Shown here piece by piece: positions 1 through 8,620 of a DNA stretch of 64,000 bases. How positions within the stretch are numbered: the stretch's first letter is position 1; every line of letters begins with the position of its first letter. The notes under the pieces are model-generated. The model did not search any database and was not told where the DNA came from. It saw nothing but the letters and a program-made list of their open reading frames with translations. Source of the stretch: Derxia lacustris (GTDB lineage Bacteria; Pseudomonadota; Gammaproteobacteria; Burkholderiales; Burkholderiaceae_E); the NCBI RefSeq assembly GCF_002105195.1, contig NZ_MUHU01000036.1, forward strand, positions 39,649-103,648, given 5' to 3'. The translations under genes were made by a program, and so were the position numbers.

Positions 1-414
1 ATCGCGCGGCTCAACCGCGAGGGCTGCACCGTCATCCTAACCACGCACTACCTCGAAGAAGCGCAGCAGTACTGCGGCCGCATTGCGATGCTCAAGCTCG
101 GCCGCGTGGTCGCGCTCGACCGCACCCAGGCGCTGCTGCGCCGGCAGGCGGCGACGCGGCTGGTGTTCCGGCTCGGTGGCGAGCTTGCCGCCCTGCCCGC
201 CGACCTCGCCGCCGGCGCCGAAGCCCTGCCCGACGGCCGCCTCGCGCTGGCCGCCACCGACGCCGGCGCCATCGAATCCGCGCTGCGCCGCCTGCGCGAA
301 GCCGGCCTGCAAATCGACGACATCGAGCTGCGCCATGCCGATCTCGAAGACGTGTTCCTGCGCCTGACCGGCGATGCGCCCGAACCGGCCGCGCCCGTCG
401 CCACCGTCGGCTGA
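1..414 (+). CDS. ABC transporter ATP-binding protein, C-terminal part (5' end outside window)
   Basis: The frame is open from the first base to the TGA at 412-414, so the start and the Walker A, signature and Walker B motifs lie outside the window. What remains begins just before the switch (H-loop) motif TVILTTHYLEEA, whose His is the gamma-phosphate sensor of ABC ATPases. The C-terminal extension of about 100 residues ends in an ADLEDVFLRLTG segment typical of ATPases that serve ABC-2 type exporters (YadG/CcmA type). The permease gene follows after 33 bp, so the two probably form one exporter. The substrate cannot be told from sequence. ABC identity is secure; the subfamily is inferred from the tail and the neighbour. 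Confidence 0.9.
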   Translation: MARLNREGCTVILTTHYLEEAQQYCGRIAMLKLGRVVALDRTQALLRRQAATRLVFRLGGELAALPADLAAGAEALPDGRLALAATDAGAIESALRRLREAGLQIDDIELRHADLEDVFLRLTGDAPEPAAPVATVG

Positions 415-447
415 GCCGTCGTCCGCCCGCCTTAGCTACCGAGCCCC

Positions 448-1257
448 ATGCCCAGCCAGCCCGCCCACCTCGCCGCCGCCACGCCGCGCCAGCCGCGCGC
501 CTTCACCGGCTTTGCGATGCTGCTGCGCAAGGAAGTGCTGCGGTTCTGGAAGGTGTCGTTCCAGACGCTGGCCGCGCCGATCCTCACCTCGGTGCTCTAT
601 CTGCTGATCTTTGCCCAGGCGCTGGAGCAGCGCGTCGAGGTGTACCCGGGCGTGAGCTACACCGCCTTCCTCATCCCCGGGCTGGTGATGATGAGCGTGC
701 TGCAGAACGCGTTTGCCAACAGCTCGTCGTCGCTCATTCAAAGCCGGGTGACCGGCAATCTGGTGTTCATCCTGCTGCCGCCGATCTCGCCGGCCACGTT
801 CTTTCTGGCCTATGTGCTGGGCGCGATGCTGCGCGGGCTGGCGGTCGGCGCGGGCGTGTTTGCCGTGACCGTCTGGTTCGCCGAAGTCCACTTCGCGCAT
901 CCGCTGTGGATCGCGGTGTTCGCGCTGCTGGGCAGTGCCATCCTCGGCGCCTTCGGCGTCATCGCCGGCATCGTGGCCGAGAAGTTCGACCAGCTCGCCG
1001 CGTTCCAGAACTTCCTCATCATGCCGGCGACCATGCTGTCGGGCGTGTTCTACTCGCTGCACACCCTGCCACCGCTGTGGAAGACCGTGTCGCACTTCAA
1101 CCCGTTCTTCTACATGATCGACGGCTTCCGCTACGGTTTCTTCGGTCAGGCCGACCTGTCGCCCTGGGTCAGTGTCGGGATTGTCGCGGCATGCTTTTCG
1201 CTGCTGTCGACGGTTGCGCTTGCGCTGCTGAAGTCCGGCTACAAGCTGCGCACCTGA
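448..1257 (+). CDS. ABC-2 type transporter permease (YadH-like)
   Basis: A 269-residue membrane protein with about six hydrophobic segments and the ABC-2 membrane domain. The late motif GVFYSLHTLPPLWK followed by NPFFYMIDGFRYGFFG is characteristic of YadH/NodJ-type permeases. It is the membrane partner of the ATPase encoded just upstream. The same pair precedes bolA-murA in many Burkholderiales genomes, which is known synteny. The transported substrate is unknown; drug or envelope-component export is the usual guess for this family. The ATG at 448 is the first start after the ATPase stop and leaves a cytoplasmic N-terminus of about 25 residues. Confidence 0.9.
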   Translation: MPSQPAHLAAATPRQPRAFTGFAMLLRKEVLRFWKVSFQTLAAPILTSVLYLLIFAQALEQRVEVYPGVSYTAFLIPGLVMMSVLQNAFANSSSSLIQSRVTGNLVFILLPPISPATFFLAYVLGAMLRGLAVGAGVFAVTVWFAEVHFAHPLWIAVFALLGSAILGAFGVIAGIVAEKFDQLAAFQNFLIMPATMLSGVFYSLHTLPPLWKTVSHFNPFFYMIDGFRYGFFGQADLSPWVSVGIVAACFSLLSTVALALLKSGYKLRT

Positions 1258-1288
1258 CCTTTCCCCACCCTGCCCCAGGAGCACTGCC

Positions 1289-1546
1289 ATGAGTACCGCC
1301 CAGATGATGACCAAGGAAGCCATCCAGGAAATGATCGCCGCCGGACTGAGCTGCAGCTCGATCCAGGTCTTCGGCGACGACGGCGCGCATTTCGACGCCG
1401 TGATCGTCTCGCCCGAATTCGAGGGCAAGAGCCGTGTGGCTCGTCACCAACTCGTCTACAAGGCCATCGGCGACGGCATGCGCGAAGCCATCCACGCCCT
1501 TGGTCTCAAGACGCTCACGCCGGCCGAACAAGAGGCCGGCAAGTAA
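1289..1546 (+). CDS. BolA/IbaG family protein
   Basis: An 85-residue protein of BolA-family length. The class II KH-like fold is suggested by the stretch from FDAVIVSPEFEGK to the conserved RHQLVYKAIGDGM motif, which carries the His used for iron-sulfur cluster or glutaredoxin binding. The N-terminus (KEAIQEMIAAGL) and the absence of a C-terminal extension point to the IbaG (YrbA) branch, which in proteobacteria sits immediately before murA, as here. A good ribosome binding site (AGGAG) lies ahead of the ATG. Family members act in acid stress and iron-sulfur trafficking with monothiol glutaredoxins; this specific role is inference. Confidence 0.9.
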   Translation: MSTAQMMTKEAIQEMIAAGLSCSSIQVFGDDGAHFDAVIVSPEFEGKSRVARHQLVYKAIGDGMREAIHALGLKTLTPAEQEAGK

Positions 1547-1553
1547 GGAAGCC

Positions 1554-2834
1554 TTGGACAAACTGCTTATCCGCGGCGGTCAGCCGCTGCGCGGCGAGAT
1601 TTCCATCTCGGGTGCGAAAAACGCCGCGCTCCCCATTCTTTGCGCCGGGCTCATGACCGCCGAGCCGCTGGTGCTGCGCAACGTGCCGCGGCTCCAGGAC
1701 ATCGCCTCGATGCTCCGGCTGCTGCGCCAGCACGGCGTCAAGATCGATGAAGCGGCCACCGTGCGCGACCCGGAAGCGGTCGTCGCACTGGCCACGCCCA
1801 CGCTCCACAGCGACGAGGCGCCCTACGACATCGTGCGCACCATGCGCGCCTCGATCCTCGTGCTGGGGCCGCTGCTGGCGCGCTTCGGCTCGGCCAAGGT
1901 GTCGCTGCCGGGCGGATGCGCCATCGGCGCGCGGCCGGTCGATCAGCACATCAAGGGCCTGCAGAAGCTGGGCGCCGAAATCACCATCGAGCACGGCTAC
2001 ATCCACGCCAAGGCCAAGCGGTTGAAGGGCGCACGCATCGTGACCGACATGGTCACGGTCACCGGCACCGAGAATCTGATGATGGCCGCCGCGCTCGCAG
2101 ACGGCCGCACCGTCATCGAGAACGCCGCGCGCGAGCCAGAGGTGGTCGATCTGGCCAACTGCCTGATCGCCATGGGCGCGAAGATTTCCGGCGCCGGCAC
2201 CGACCGCATCGAGATCGACGGCGTTGAAGCACTCCACGGTGCCGAGCACGCCATCGTTCCCGACCGCATCGAGACCGGCACCTTCCTGTGCGCCGCGGCC
2301 GCCACCGGCGTGTTCGGCGGCAGCGATCTGCTGCTCAGGCACGCCGCGCCGCAGACGCTCCAGGCCGTCATCGACAAGCTGGCCGAAGCCGGCGCCGCCA
2401 TCGAGCACAACGGCGACTGGATCCGCATCCGCGCCGAACGCCGGCTCAAGGCGATCAGCGTGCGCACCCTGCCCTATCCGGCCTTCCCGACCGACATGCA
2501 GGCGCAGTTCATGGCGCTCGACTGCACGGCCGAAGGCACCAGCGTGCTGACCGAAACCATCTTCGAGAACCGCTTCATGCATGTGCCCGAGCTGATCCGG
2601 CTCGGCGCCGACATCGCCATCCAGGACGACACGGCGGTGGTCAAGGGCGTGGCCGGGCTGTCGGGCGCAGCCGTCATGGCCACCGATCTGCGCGCCTCGG
2701 CCTCGCTGGTCATCGCCGGCCTGGTGGCGGAAGGCGAAACCACGATCAGCCGCATCTACCACCTGGATCGCGGCTACGAGCGCATGGAAGGCAAGCTCGC
2801 GGCGGTGGGCGCGCGCATCGAGCGAGTGAGCTGA
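1554..2834 (+). CDS. murA: UDP-N-acetylglucosamine 1-carboxyvinyltransferase
   Basis: First committed step of peptidoglycan synthesis: transfer of enolpyruvate from PEP to UDP-GlcNAc in the cytoplasm. The 426-residue product has the substrate-binding Lys22-Asn23 in ISGAKNAALP and the catalytic Cys122 in PGGCAIGARPVDQH, the cysteine that fosfomycin alkylates. A longer in-frame ORF starts inside the upstream gene, but its first 40 residues are low-complexity and unlike MurA. The TTG at 1554, seven bases after the bolA stop and just behind AAGGAA, gives a start of the expected type (MDKLLIRGGQPL). Length and motifs are those of an intact enzyme. It is translationally close to the IbaG-like gene. 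Confidence 0.95.
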   Translation: MDKLLIRGGQPLRGEISISGAKNAALPILCAGLMTAEPLVLRNVPRLQDIASMLRLLRQHGVKIDEAATVRDPEAVVALATPTLHSDEAPYDIVRTMRASILVLGPLLARFGSAKVSLPGGCAIGARPVDQHIKGLQKLGAEITIEHGYIHAKAKRLKGARIVTDMVTVTGTENLMMAAALADGRTVIENAAREPEVVDLANCLIAMGAKISGAGTDRIEIDGVEALHGAEHAIVPDRIETGTFLCAAAATGVFGGSDLLLRHAAPQTLQAVIDKLAEAGAAIEHNGDWIRIRAERRLKAISVRTLPYPAFPTDMQAQFMALDCTAEGTSVLTETIFENRFMHVPELIRLGADIAIQDDTAVVKGVAGLSGAAVMATDLRASASLVIAGLVAEGETTISRIYHLDRGYERMEGKLAAVGARIERVS

Positions 2835-3153
2835 GGCTTCGCAGCAACGGTGACGGCAAAACGCCGATAAGCGGCTGTCAAGACTGGCTCATCGGCGCTA
2901 ATGCGGCGCAGCATTGCAGCCACCCTGAAAGCTCTGCTGCAACTGGCCCGGTTGCCGTGGCAAAACGGGCACGCAGTTGCAACAGCGGGACAAAGGCAGC
3001 GAAAACTCGCCGAAAGTTACGGGCAGATTGATAGCCGTTAGGCTTTTTCTGCCCCCCGAGCCAGCCCGGAAACACGATTCGCACAGAATGCGGGGCCGCG
3101 AGGCGCGCTGGCCTCGCTTCCGAATTGAGTGCAACACAGCGATGCCGCCATCC
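2835..3153. other. Intergenic region between murA and the capsule gene kpsS
   Basis: About 320 bases without a convincing gene. An in-frame extension of kpsS runs back to 2977, but its translation is not protein-like for this family. A 7-bp hairpin (arms 3098-3104 and 3111-3117) stands shortly before the kpsS start without a T-tract. I see no JUMPstart/ops element and no clear sigma-70 promoter. This is the left boundary of the accessory block, where hisG would be expected. Confidence 0.5.
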
Positions 3154-4506
3154 ATGAACAAGCCTAGCTTCCTGCTGCTGCAAGGTCCGGTCGGACCCTT
3201 TTTCCGCGAGCTTGCGCGGATGCTGCGGCAGTTCGGGCGGGTGCGGCGCGTGGCCTTCAACAGCGGCGACGCGCTTGATGCGCGCGGCGACTGCGAATTC
3301 TTCGGTCTGACCCTGGAACACTGGCCGCGCCGTCTGGCCAATCTGCTGGTCGAGCATGCGGTCACCGACGTGGTGCTGTTCGGCGACTGCCGGCCGATCC
3401 ACCGCGAAACCATCGCCTGGCTGCGCGAGCGCGCGCCGCAGGTACGCGTGCATGTGTTCGAGGAAGGCTATCTGCGGCCCGACTGGGTCACGCTCGAACG
3501 CAACGGCGTGAACGGCTTCTCGCCGCTCAACGAGCTGGTCGAGGCGATCCATCAGGTGCCCGAAGCGCGCCGCCGTCCGCCGGTAAGCCTGCCGGTCGGC
3601 ACCACCGCGCTGCGGCTCGGTGCCTATGCGGCGCGCCATTACGCGCTGGTCGGGCTGGGTCGCGGACTGCTCGGCCATGCCATCACCCATCGCGAGCGCT
3701 GTTGGCATGAGGGTCTGCGCTGGACGCTGCGGCTGGCCAGCACGCCGCTGCGCCGGCATGCGGCCAGCCTGCTGCAACGCCAGCTGATGGCCCGCGCGGG
3801 CGACATGTATCTCGCGCTGCTCCAGATCGATTCCGATGCCCAGGTGCGCATGCATTCGCGCTTCGCCGACACCTGTGCCTTCATCGAGGAAATCCTGCCG
3901 TCGTTTGCGCGTCATGCGCCGGCCGGCGCCTTTCTCGTCATCAAGAACCATCCGCTCGACGCCAGTGGCAACAACTACCGGCAGCTCATCAACCGGCTGG
4001 CCCATCAGCACGGGGTGCGCGACCGCGTGTTCTTCCTCAACGGCGGCAGCCTGCCGCTGCTGCTGAGCCGGACCCGCGCCGCCATCACCATCAACTCGAC
4101 CGCCGGCATCTCGGCGCTGCACCGGCTGGTGCCGCTGAAGGCGCTGGGTCAGGCGCTGTACAACGCGCCGGGGCTGGCAAGCCAGCAGCCGCTGCCCGAG
4201 TTCTGGTGCGCGCCGCAGCCGCCGCTGCTCAAGACCTATCGCGCGTTCCGGCATGTGGTGGCCCAACGCAGCCAGATCAACGGCAGCTTCTATCGCGCCG
4301 AGGGCCGGGCCATGATCGTCGACGCATTGCGCCAGCGCCTGCGCAGCGGCATGCCGCTGAGCTTCGCACCCGACTGCTGGCTGACGCCGGCAGCACCACC
4401 GGCCCGCGAACCGGCCGTGCTGCCGGCAGAAGCCCTGCCGGCGCCGGTCAAGCCCGCCTTCGTCGCCAGCCAGCAGCTGGCGCTGCATCACACCGAAGTC
4501 CACTGA
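3154..4506 (+). CDS. kpsS: Capsule polysaccharide biosynthesis protein KpsS (Kdo linker transferase)
   Basis: A KpsS/LipB family protein of 450 residues. In group 2/3 capsules KpsS adds the first beta-Kdo to phosphatidylglycerol, starting the linker on which the polymer is carried. The family features seen are the N-terminal FLLLQGPVGPFFRELARML, then VFEEGYLRPDWVTLE, IKNHPLD near the middle, and TINSTAGISALH in the C-terminal half. ATG 3154 (MNKPSFLLLQGPVG) matches the usual KpsS N-terminus; ATG 3142 is an alternative adding four residues, and neither has a strong ribosome binding site. It is the only capsule gene on the plus strand and is convergent with kpsC, 18 bp away. Confidence 0.88.
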   Translation: MNKPSFLLLQGPVGPFFRELARMLRQFGRVRRVAFNSGDALDARGDCEFFGLTLEHWPRRLANLLVEHAVTDVVLFGDCRPIHRETIAWLRERAPQVRVHVFEEGYLRPDWVTLERNGVNGFSPLNELVEAIHQVPEARRRPPVSLPVGTTALRLGAYAARHYALVGLGRGLLGHAITHRERCWHEGLRWTLRLASTPLRRHAASLLQRQLMARAGDMYLALLQIDSDAQVRMHSRFADTCAFIEEILPSFARHAPAGAFLVIKNHPLDASGNNYRQLINRLAHQHGVRDRVFFLNGGSLPLLLSRTRAAITINSTAGISALHRLVPLKALGQALYNAPGLASQQPLPEFWCAPQPPLLKTYRAFRHVVAQRSQINGSFYRAEGRAMIVDALRQRLRSGMPLSFAPDCWLTPAAPPAREPAVLPAEALPAPVKPAFVASQQLALHHTEVH

Positions 4507-4524
4507 CCCGGCCGGCTGACGCGC

Positions 4525-6546
4525 TCAGCGCGCGCGCAGCGTGAGCAGTGCGCGCAGCAGTCGGCGCCACCACGGCAGGCGCGCCGGGCCGCCAGCGCGC
4601 CAGGCCAGCAGCTCGTCGAGCGCGCGTTCGGCCGTGGTGTAGCGCCCGGTCGTGCGGCTCAGATACACCGGATAGAGCAGCAGCGCCGCCGCCACCAGCG
4701 CATCGAGCGGCAACGCGCGGCCGCGCCGGGCCGGCGGCAGCCGGTCGTCGGTCAGGCCCCAGCCGGCATAGAAGGGCTGGCCCCAGCAGACCACGCGCCG
4801 GCCGCGCAGCAGCGCCTCGAAACCGGCGAGCGAGGTCAGCACATGCACCTCGTCCACCGCCAGCAGCAGCGCGCCCATCGGTGCGTCGGCGAGCAGCTGG
4901 TCGCAATGGGCGGCGGCGCCGTCCTCGCCCTGACCGGCATGGCGCAGGCCGGCCACCACATCGGGATGCGGCTTGTAGACGATCCAGGCATCGGGCGCGG
5001 CGGCACGCACTGCGCGCAGCAGATCGAGATTGCGCGCGATGCCCGGCGCGCCATAGCGCAGCGAGGCATCGGACTCGACCTGGCCGACCACCAGCAGCCG
5101 GCGCCGACCGGCCGGCGCATTCACCGCCGCCGCGCCGCTGCCGACGTTGTACTTGGTGAGCCCTTCGGCCACGAGGCGCTCGCGCAGCGCGGCGGCGCGC
5201 GCCAGCAGCGGCGCGTCGAACTGCGCGGTGGCGAGCAGATGCTCCAGATCGGATTCGCGCGTGGCGTCGAAATAGATGCCGCGCCGGTCCATCACCCAGG
5301 ACAGCGGCCGGACCAGATCGGCGCCCAGCCCGACCGAGCGCACGAAGCCGTCCTCCAGCCGCAGCAGCGGGCCGGCATGGTCGGTGGCGGCGCGGCCCCA
5401 GACCGCCAGCGTAGCGTCGGGTGCGATGGCGCCGGACCGGACCGCCGCGTCGGCACCGGCCCCCCCCGCCGCCGCGCCCTCCACGAAGCTCACCTGCGAG
5501 CCCTGCAGGAAGTCGCGCACGATCGGCCGCTTCCAGGCCGAGAAGCCGGCGGCAAAGATCTGACGCGGAAAGCGTTCGCGCTGAGCCCGTTGCAGGCCGA
5601 GCCAGTCGAGGACGCGCTCGACCTCGCAGCGCGCGCCGGTCTCGGGATCGCGGTAGCGCGGGTAGTCGACCAGCGCCGCATGCACCAGGCTTTCGAGCGC
5701 CACCGGGCAGCGCCGGTCGGGCGCCGGCCGGGCATCGGCTGTGAGGCCCCAGCCGGCATAGAACGGCATGCCCTCGACATGCACCGGCCGGCCCCAGAGC
5801 AGCGCCTCGAAGCCGATCTGCGAAGTCACGGCATACACGGCCTCGGCCTGCTCGATGAGCCGCACCGGATGCACATCCTCGCCGAGCAGCAGCACGCGCG
5901 GTTCGCGCCGCAGTTCGGCCAGATCGAAATGGCCGCGCTTGCGTCCGGCCAGCACCTCGGGATGGACCTTGACCAGCACCCGGCAATCGGGCCGCTCGGC
6001 CAGCGCGCGCGCCAGCAGCCGGGCAAAGCTGGCCGGGCTGGCCTGACCGTGGCGGATCGAACCGTCGCCAAAGGTCTGGTCGGCCAGCAGCACATAGCGC
6101 GGCGGCAGTTCGCCGGCAAATTCGCGCGCATGGTTGTACTTGGAGACGCGGGCGGCGCGCCAGGCGGCGATCAGCGCCCGGGCCCGCGCGGTACGTGCCG
6201 CGTCGAGCGGCTGGCGCACCAGCGCTTCGAGCCGCGACGGCGCGCCGGCGTCGTAATGCACGCCGAGGTCGTCGACCAGCAGCGACAGCGGCGGCTCGGC
6301 GCGGCCGAAGCCGACCGAGCGCAGAAAGCCGTCTTCGAGATGGATGAAGGCGATGCCGCGCCGCCGCGCCACCGCCTCGGCATGACGGCCGTGCGGACTG
6401 CGGCCCCAGCCGAGCGTGGCCTCGATGCCGGCCGGCGCCATGAAGCGGCAGCGCGCGACCGGCGCGCCGAGAAACACATCGAGCCCGTCGAGCCGGCGCA
6501 GCCCGCGATTGAAGACTGCGTAGCGGAAGGCGCCGGTCCCGGTCAT
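4525..6546 (-). CDS. kpsC: Capsule polysaccharide biosynthesis protein KpsC (dual Kdo transferase)
   Basis: A 673-residue protein built of two related halves, as in KpsC/LipA, which extends the poly-Kdo linker with alternating linkages. The internal duplication is visible: LEDGFLRSVGFG near residue 70 and LEDGFVRSVGLG near residue 396; KVHPEVLAG and KPHPDVVAG; MPFYAGWGLTAD and QPFYAGWGLTDD. The HP and EDGF motifs are those of the Kdo-transferase domains in each half. The ATG overlaps the stop of the upstream FAD-oxidoreductase gene by 4 bp, so it is translationally coupled and last in the minus-strand capsule unit. Both halves look intact. Confidence 0.92.
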   Translation of the reverse strand: MTGTGAFRYAVFNRGLRRLDGLDVFLGAPVARCRFMAPAGIEATLGWGRSPHGRHAEAVARRRGIAFIHLEDGFLRSVGFGRAEPPLSLLVDDLGVHYDAGAPSRLEALVRQPLDAARTARARALIAAWRAARVSKYNHAREFAGELPPRYVLLADQTFGDGSIRHGQASPASFARLLARALAERPDCRVLVKVHPEVLAGRKRGHFDLAELRREPRVLLLGEDVHPVRLIEQAEAVYAVTSQIGFEALLWGRPVHVEGMPFYAGWGLTADARPAPDRRCPVALESLVHAALVDYPRYRDPETGARCEVERVLDWLGLQRAQRERFPRQIFAAGFSAWKRPIVRDFLQGSQVSFVEGAAAGGAGADAAVRSGAIAPDATLAVWGRAATDHAGPLLRLEDGFVRSVGLGADLVRPLSWVMDRRGIYFDATRESDLEHLLATAQFDAPLLARAAALRERLVAEGLTKYNVGSGAAAVNAPAGRRRLLVVGQVESDASLRYGAPGIARNLDLLRAVRAAAPDAWIVYKPHPDVVAGLRHAGQGEDGAAAHCDQLLADAPMGALLLAVDEVHVLTSLAGFEALLRGRRVVCWGQPFYAGWGLTDDRLPPARRGRALPLDALVAAALLLYPVYLSRTTGRYTTAERALDELLAWRAGGPARLPWWRRLLRALLTLRAR

Positions 6547-8594
6547 CGCTCGAAGGAAAGTTTCTGGCCGGCCGCCAGCAGCAGCGGACGCAGCCGCTCA
6601 TAGGGCAGGCCGTGCAGCGTCGTGCCGAGCCGCAGCGTCTCGGCGGCGGCGATGCCGGCCGACTGGCCCAGCACCATGAAGGTCGGCTCCATGCGGATCG
6701 AGCACAGCGCCAGATGGGTGACCGACGGCGCGCCCACCACCAGCAGATTGCTCACCTCGCTGGCGCGCGGCAGCAGGCTGCGATAGGGCACGGGATAGGG
6801 CCGGTCGTCGGGCAGATGCAGGATGAGATAGCCCTCGACCACGATGGAATCGACGCGCCGCGAGCGGTCGGCGGTCAGCACCGAGTGCGCGTAGTAGCGC
6901 GCCGAGTGCGAGTCCATGTCGTAGGCGCCCATGCCGATCACGTCGGCGATGGCCGGCCGGCGGCCGTTCTGGCGCAGGTCGTTCTCGTTGAGCACATAGA
7001 CGCCTTGCAGCCGGCGCGACTCGCGCACATAGAGCGCATAAGGCCAGTTGCCGTTGTCGGTGAACTCGTCGGCGCACAGGCCGAAGCGCGCGACCTTGGC
7101 ATTGAGCGCGCCGAAGCGCGGATCGGTCTGCCAGAAGTAGAGCAGCCCCGAGATGTAGCTGCGGTAGGCGGCGCGGATGCGGTTGCGACCGGCCTCGTCG
7201 GCATCGGTATAGGCCTGGTTGAGATCGGCCGCCGTCATGTCGCTGGAGAAGGTGGCGCCGCCGTTCAGGTCGTACTTGTAGTAGTTGGGATCGGCCGCAT
7301 GCACGGTGCGGTAGGGCCGGAACATCAGCTCGTCGAGCTTCTGGCCGCTGGCGGCGAGCGCCTGCGCCACCCGCGCCGAGCCCTCGTAGCGCGCCGGGTC
7401 GTAATCGGCCGGCCGGGTGAAGGGCACGCGCGACTGCGGATCGTCGGTGACGCAGAGCCGGTAGTTGTAGGCCATCACGCGGTGGTCGGCACTGCCGACG
7501 GGCGGCAGCGAGGCCGGCTTGGGCTCGACGAAGGGCAGCGTGCCGCTCGACGGATCGCCCGCCACCACATAGGGATCGACGATCAGGCTGGACGGCTTGA
7601 GCGCGGTGCGGATGCCGGCGGTGTCCTCCTGCAATTCGAGCGCGGCCGTGTCGCCAGCGGCAGCCTCGGTGCGCGCCTCGCGGCCGATGGTGTAGCTGGC
7701 ACCGGCGCGCGCCATCAGGTCGCCCTCGTAGCTGGCGTCGATGAAGACCGCGCCGGCCAGGCTGCCGCGCGTGGTGGCGATGGCGGCGATGCGGCTGCCG
7801 CTGCGGCTCGCGCCGGTGAGCCGGGCGCCGCGTTCGAGCGTGAGATTGGCTTCGGCGCCGATGAGCTGCTCGAACACCCGCTCGGCCACATGCGGCTCGA
7901 AGTCGCTCCGGCCGTCGCAGGGCCAGTTGGCCGAGCAGCGGCCGGCGGCGGTTTCGGCGGCATAGGTGGCGGAGAGGAATTCCTGCGCAAAGCCGCCGAT
8001 GACCGGCAGGCCGTTGACGCCGAGGTCGGTCTTGGTCAGGCCGCCGCTCATCATCCCGCCGACATGCGCGGTGGCTTCGAGCAGCGCCACGCTGCGCCCG
8101 GCGCGCGCCGCCGCGACCGCCGCCGCGATGCCGCCCGGCGTGGCGCCGTAGACCACCACCTCGGGCTGGCGGATCTCGATGCTGCGGCTGGCGCGCGCCA
8201 CCAGCGTGCCGGTGGCGTCGCGCAGCTCGACCTGCAAGGCGTGGCTGCCGACGGCCAGCCCGGTGTAGCTCAACACGCCGGCGCTGGCACTGCCGGAACA
8301 GGCCGCGCTCGCCGCATCGGCCGCCAAGCAGACCAGCCGCTCGCCGCTCGCCAGCGCGCGCGCGACGCTGAAGGCCACCGTGCCGTCGGGCAGCACGCTG
8401 CGCCCGGTTTCGGCCGCAAAGGCCACGACCGGCACCACCTCGGTCGGCTGGGCCGCCGGCGTGCCGGCCGAACCCGACCCGCCACCGCCGCAGGCGGCCA
8501 GCCCGAGCGCCAGCCCGACGCCGGCAAGTTGACTGCGCATCGCGCTCCATGCCGCCCGGCCCCCGCCGGCGACAGCTGCAAATTGACCCTGCAT
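6543..8594 (-). CDS. Exported FAD-dependent oxidoreductase, probable lipoprotein
   Basis: The body is a FAD-dependent oxidoreductase of the FAD_oxidored family. A Rossmann dinucleotide motif (VVVYGATPGGIAAAVAAARAG) is followed by VALLEATAHVGGMMSGGL, and NLLVVGAPSVTH and GQSAGIAAAE close the FAD fold near the C-terminus. Ahead of it is a signal peptide with a lipobox (ALGLAAC) and a Gly/Ser linker, then about 90 residues of beta-rich domain. Two starts are possible: ATG 8594 with AGGA six bases upstream, and ATG 8540 with GGAG four bases upstream, the latter giving a compact lipoprotein signal. I prefer 8594 but cannot decide. Its substrate is unknown; position between a GT and kpsC suggests a capsule role. 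Confidence 0.75.
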   Translation of the reverse strand: MQGQFAAVAGGGRAAWSAMRSQLAGVGLALGLAACGGGGSGSAGTPAAQPTEVVPVVAFAAETGRSVLPDGTVAFSVARALASGERLVCLAADAASAACSGSASAGVLSYTGLAVGSHALQVELRDATGTLVARASRSIEIRQPEVVVYGATPGGIAAAVAAARAGRSVALLEATAHVGGMMSGGLTKTDLGVNGLPVIGGFAQEFLSATYAAETAAGRCSANWPCDGRSDFEPHVAERVFEQLIGAEANLTLERGARLTGASRSGSRIAAIATTRGSLAGAVFIDASYEGDLMARAGASYTIGREARTEAAAGDTAALELQEDTAGIRTALKPSSLIVDPYVVAGDPSSGTLPFVEPKPASLPPVGSADHRVMAYNYRLCVTDDPQSRVPFTRPADYDPARYEGSARVAQALAASGQKLDELMFRPYRTVHAADPNYYKYDLNGGATFSSDMTAADLNQAYTDADEAGRNRIRAAYRSYISGLLYFWQTDPRFGALNAKVARFGLCADEFTDNGNWPYALYVRESRRLQGVYVLNENDLRQNGRRPAIADVIGMGAYDMDSHSARYYAHSVLTADRSRRVDSIVVEGYLILHLPDDRPYPVPYRSLLPRASEVSNLLVVGAPSVTHLALCSIRMEPTFMVLGQSAGIAAAETLRLGTTLHGLPYERLRPLLLAAGQKLSFER

Positions 8595-8620
8595 GTTTTT
8601 TCCTGTGCAGCTGGCGGTGT

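Noticed and set aside
1434..1553. ATG start for murA at 1434
   Set aside because: It lies inside the IbaG-like gene in another frame, and the first 40 residues have no MurA character; TTG 1554 gives the conserved N-terminus.
2878..4503. A 541-codon minus-strand frame opposite kpsS
   Set aside because: The plus-strand KpsS product carries family motifs throughout; the antisense translation does not.
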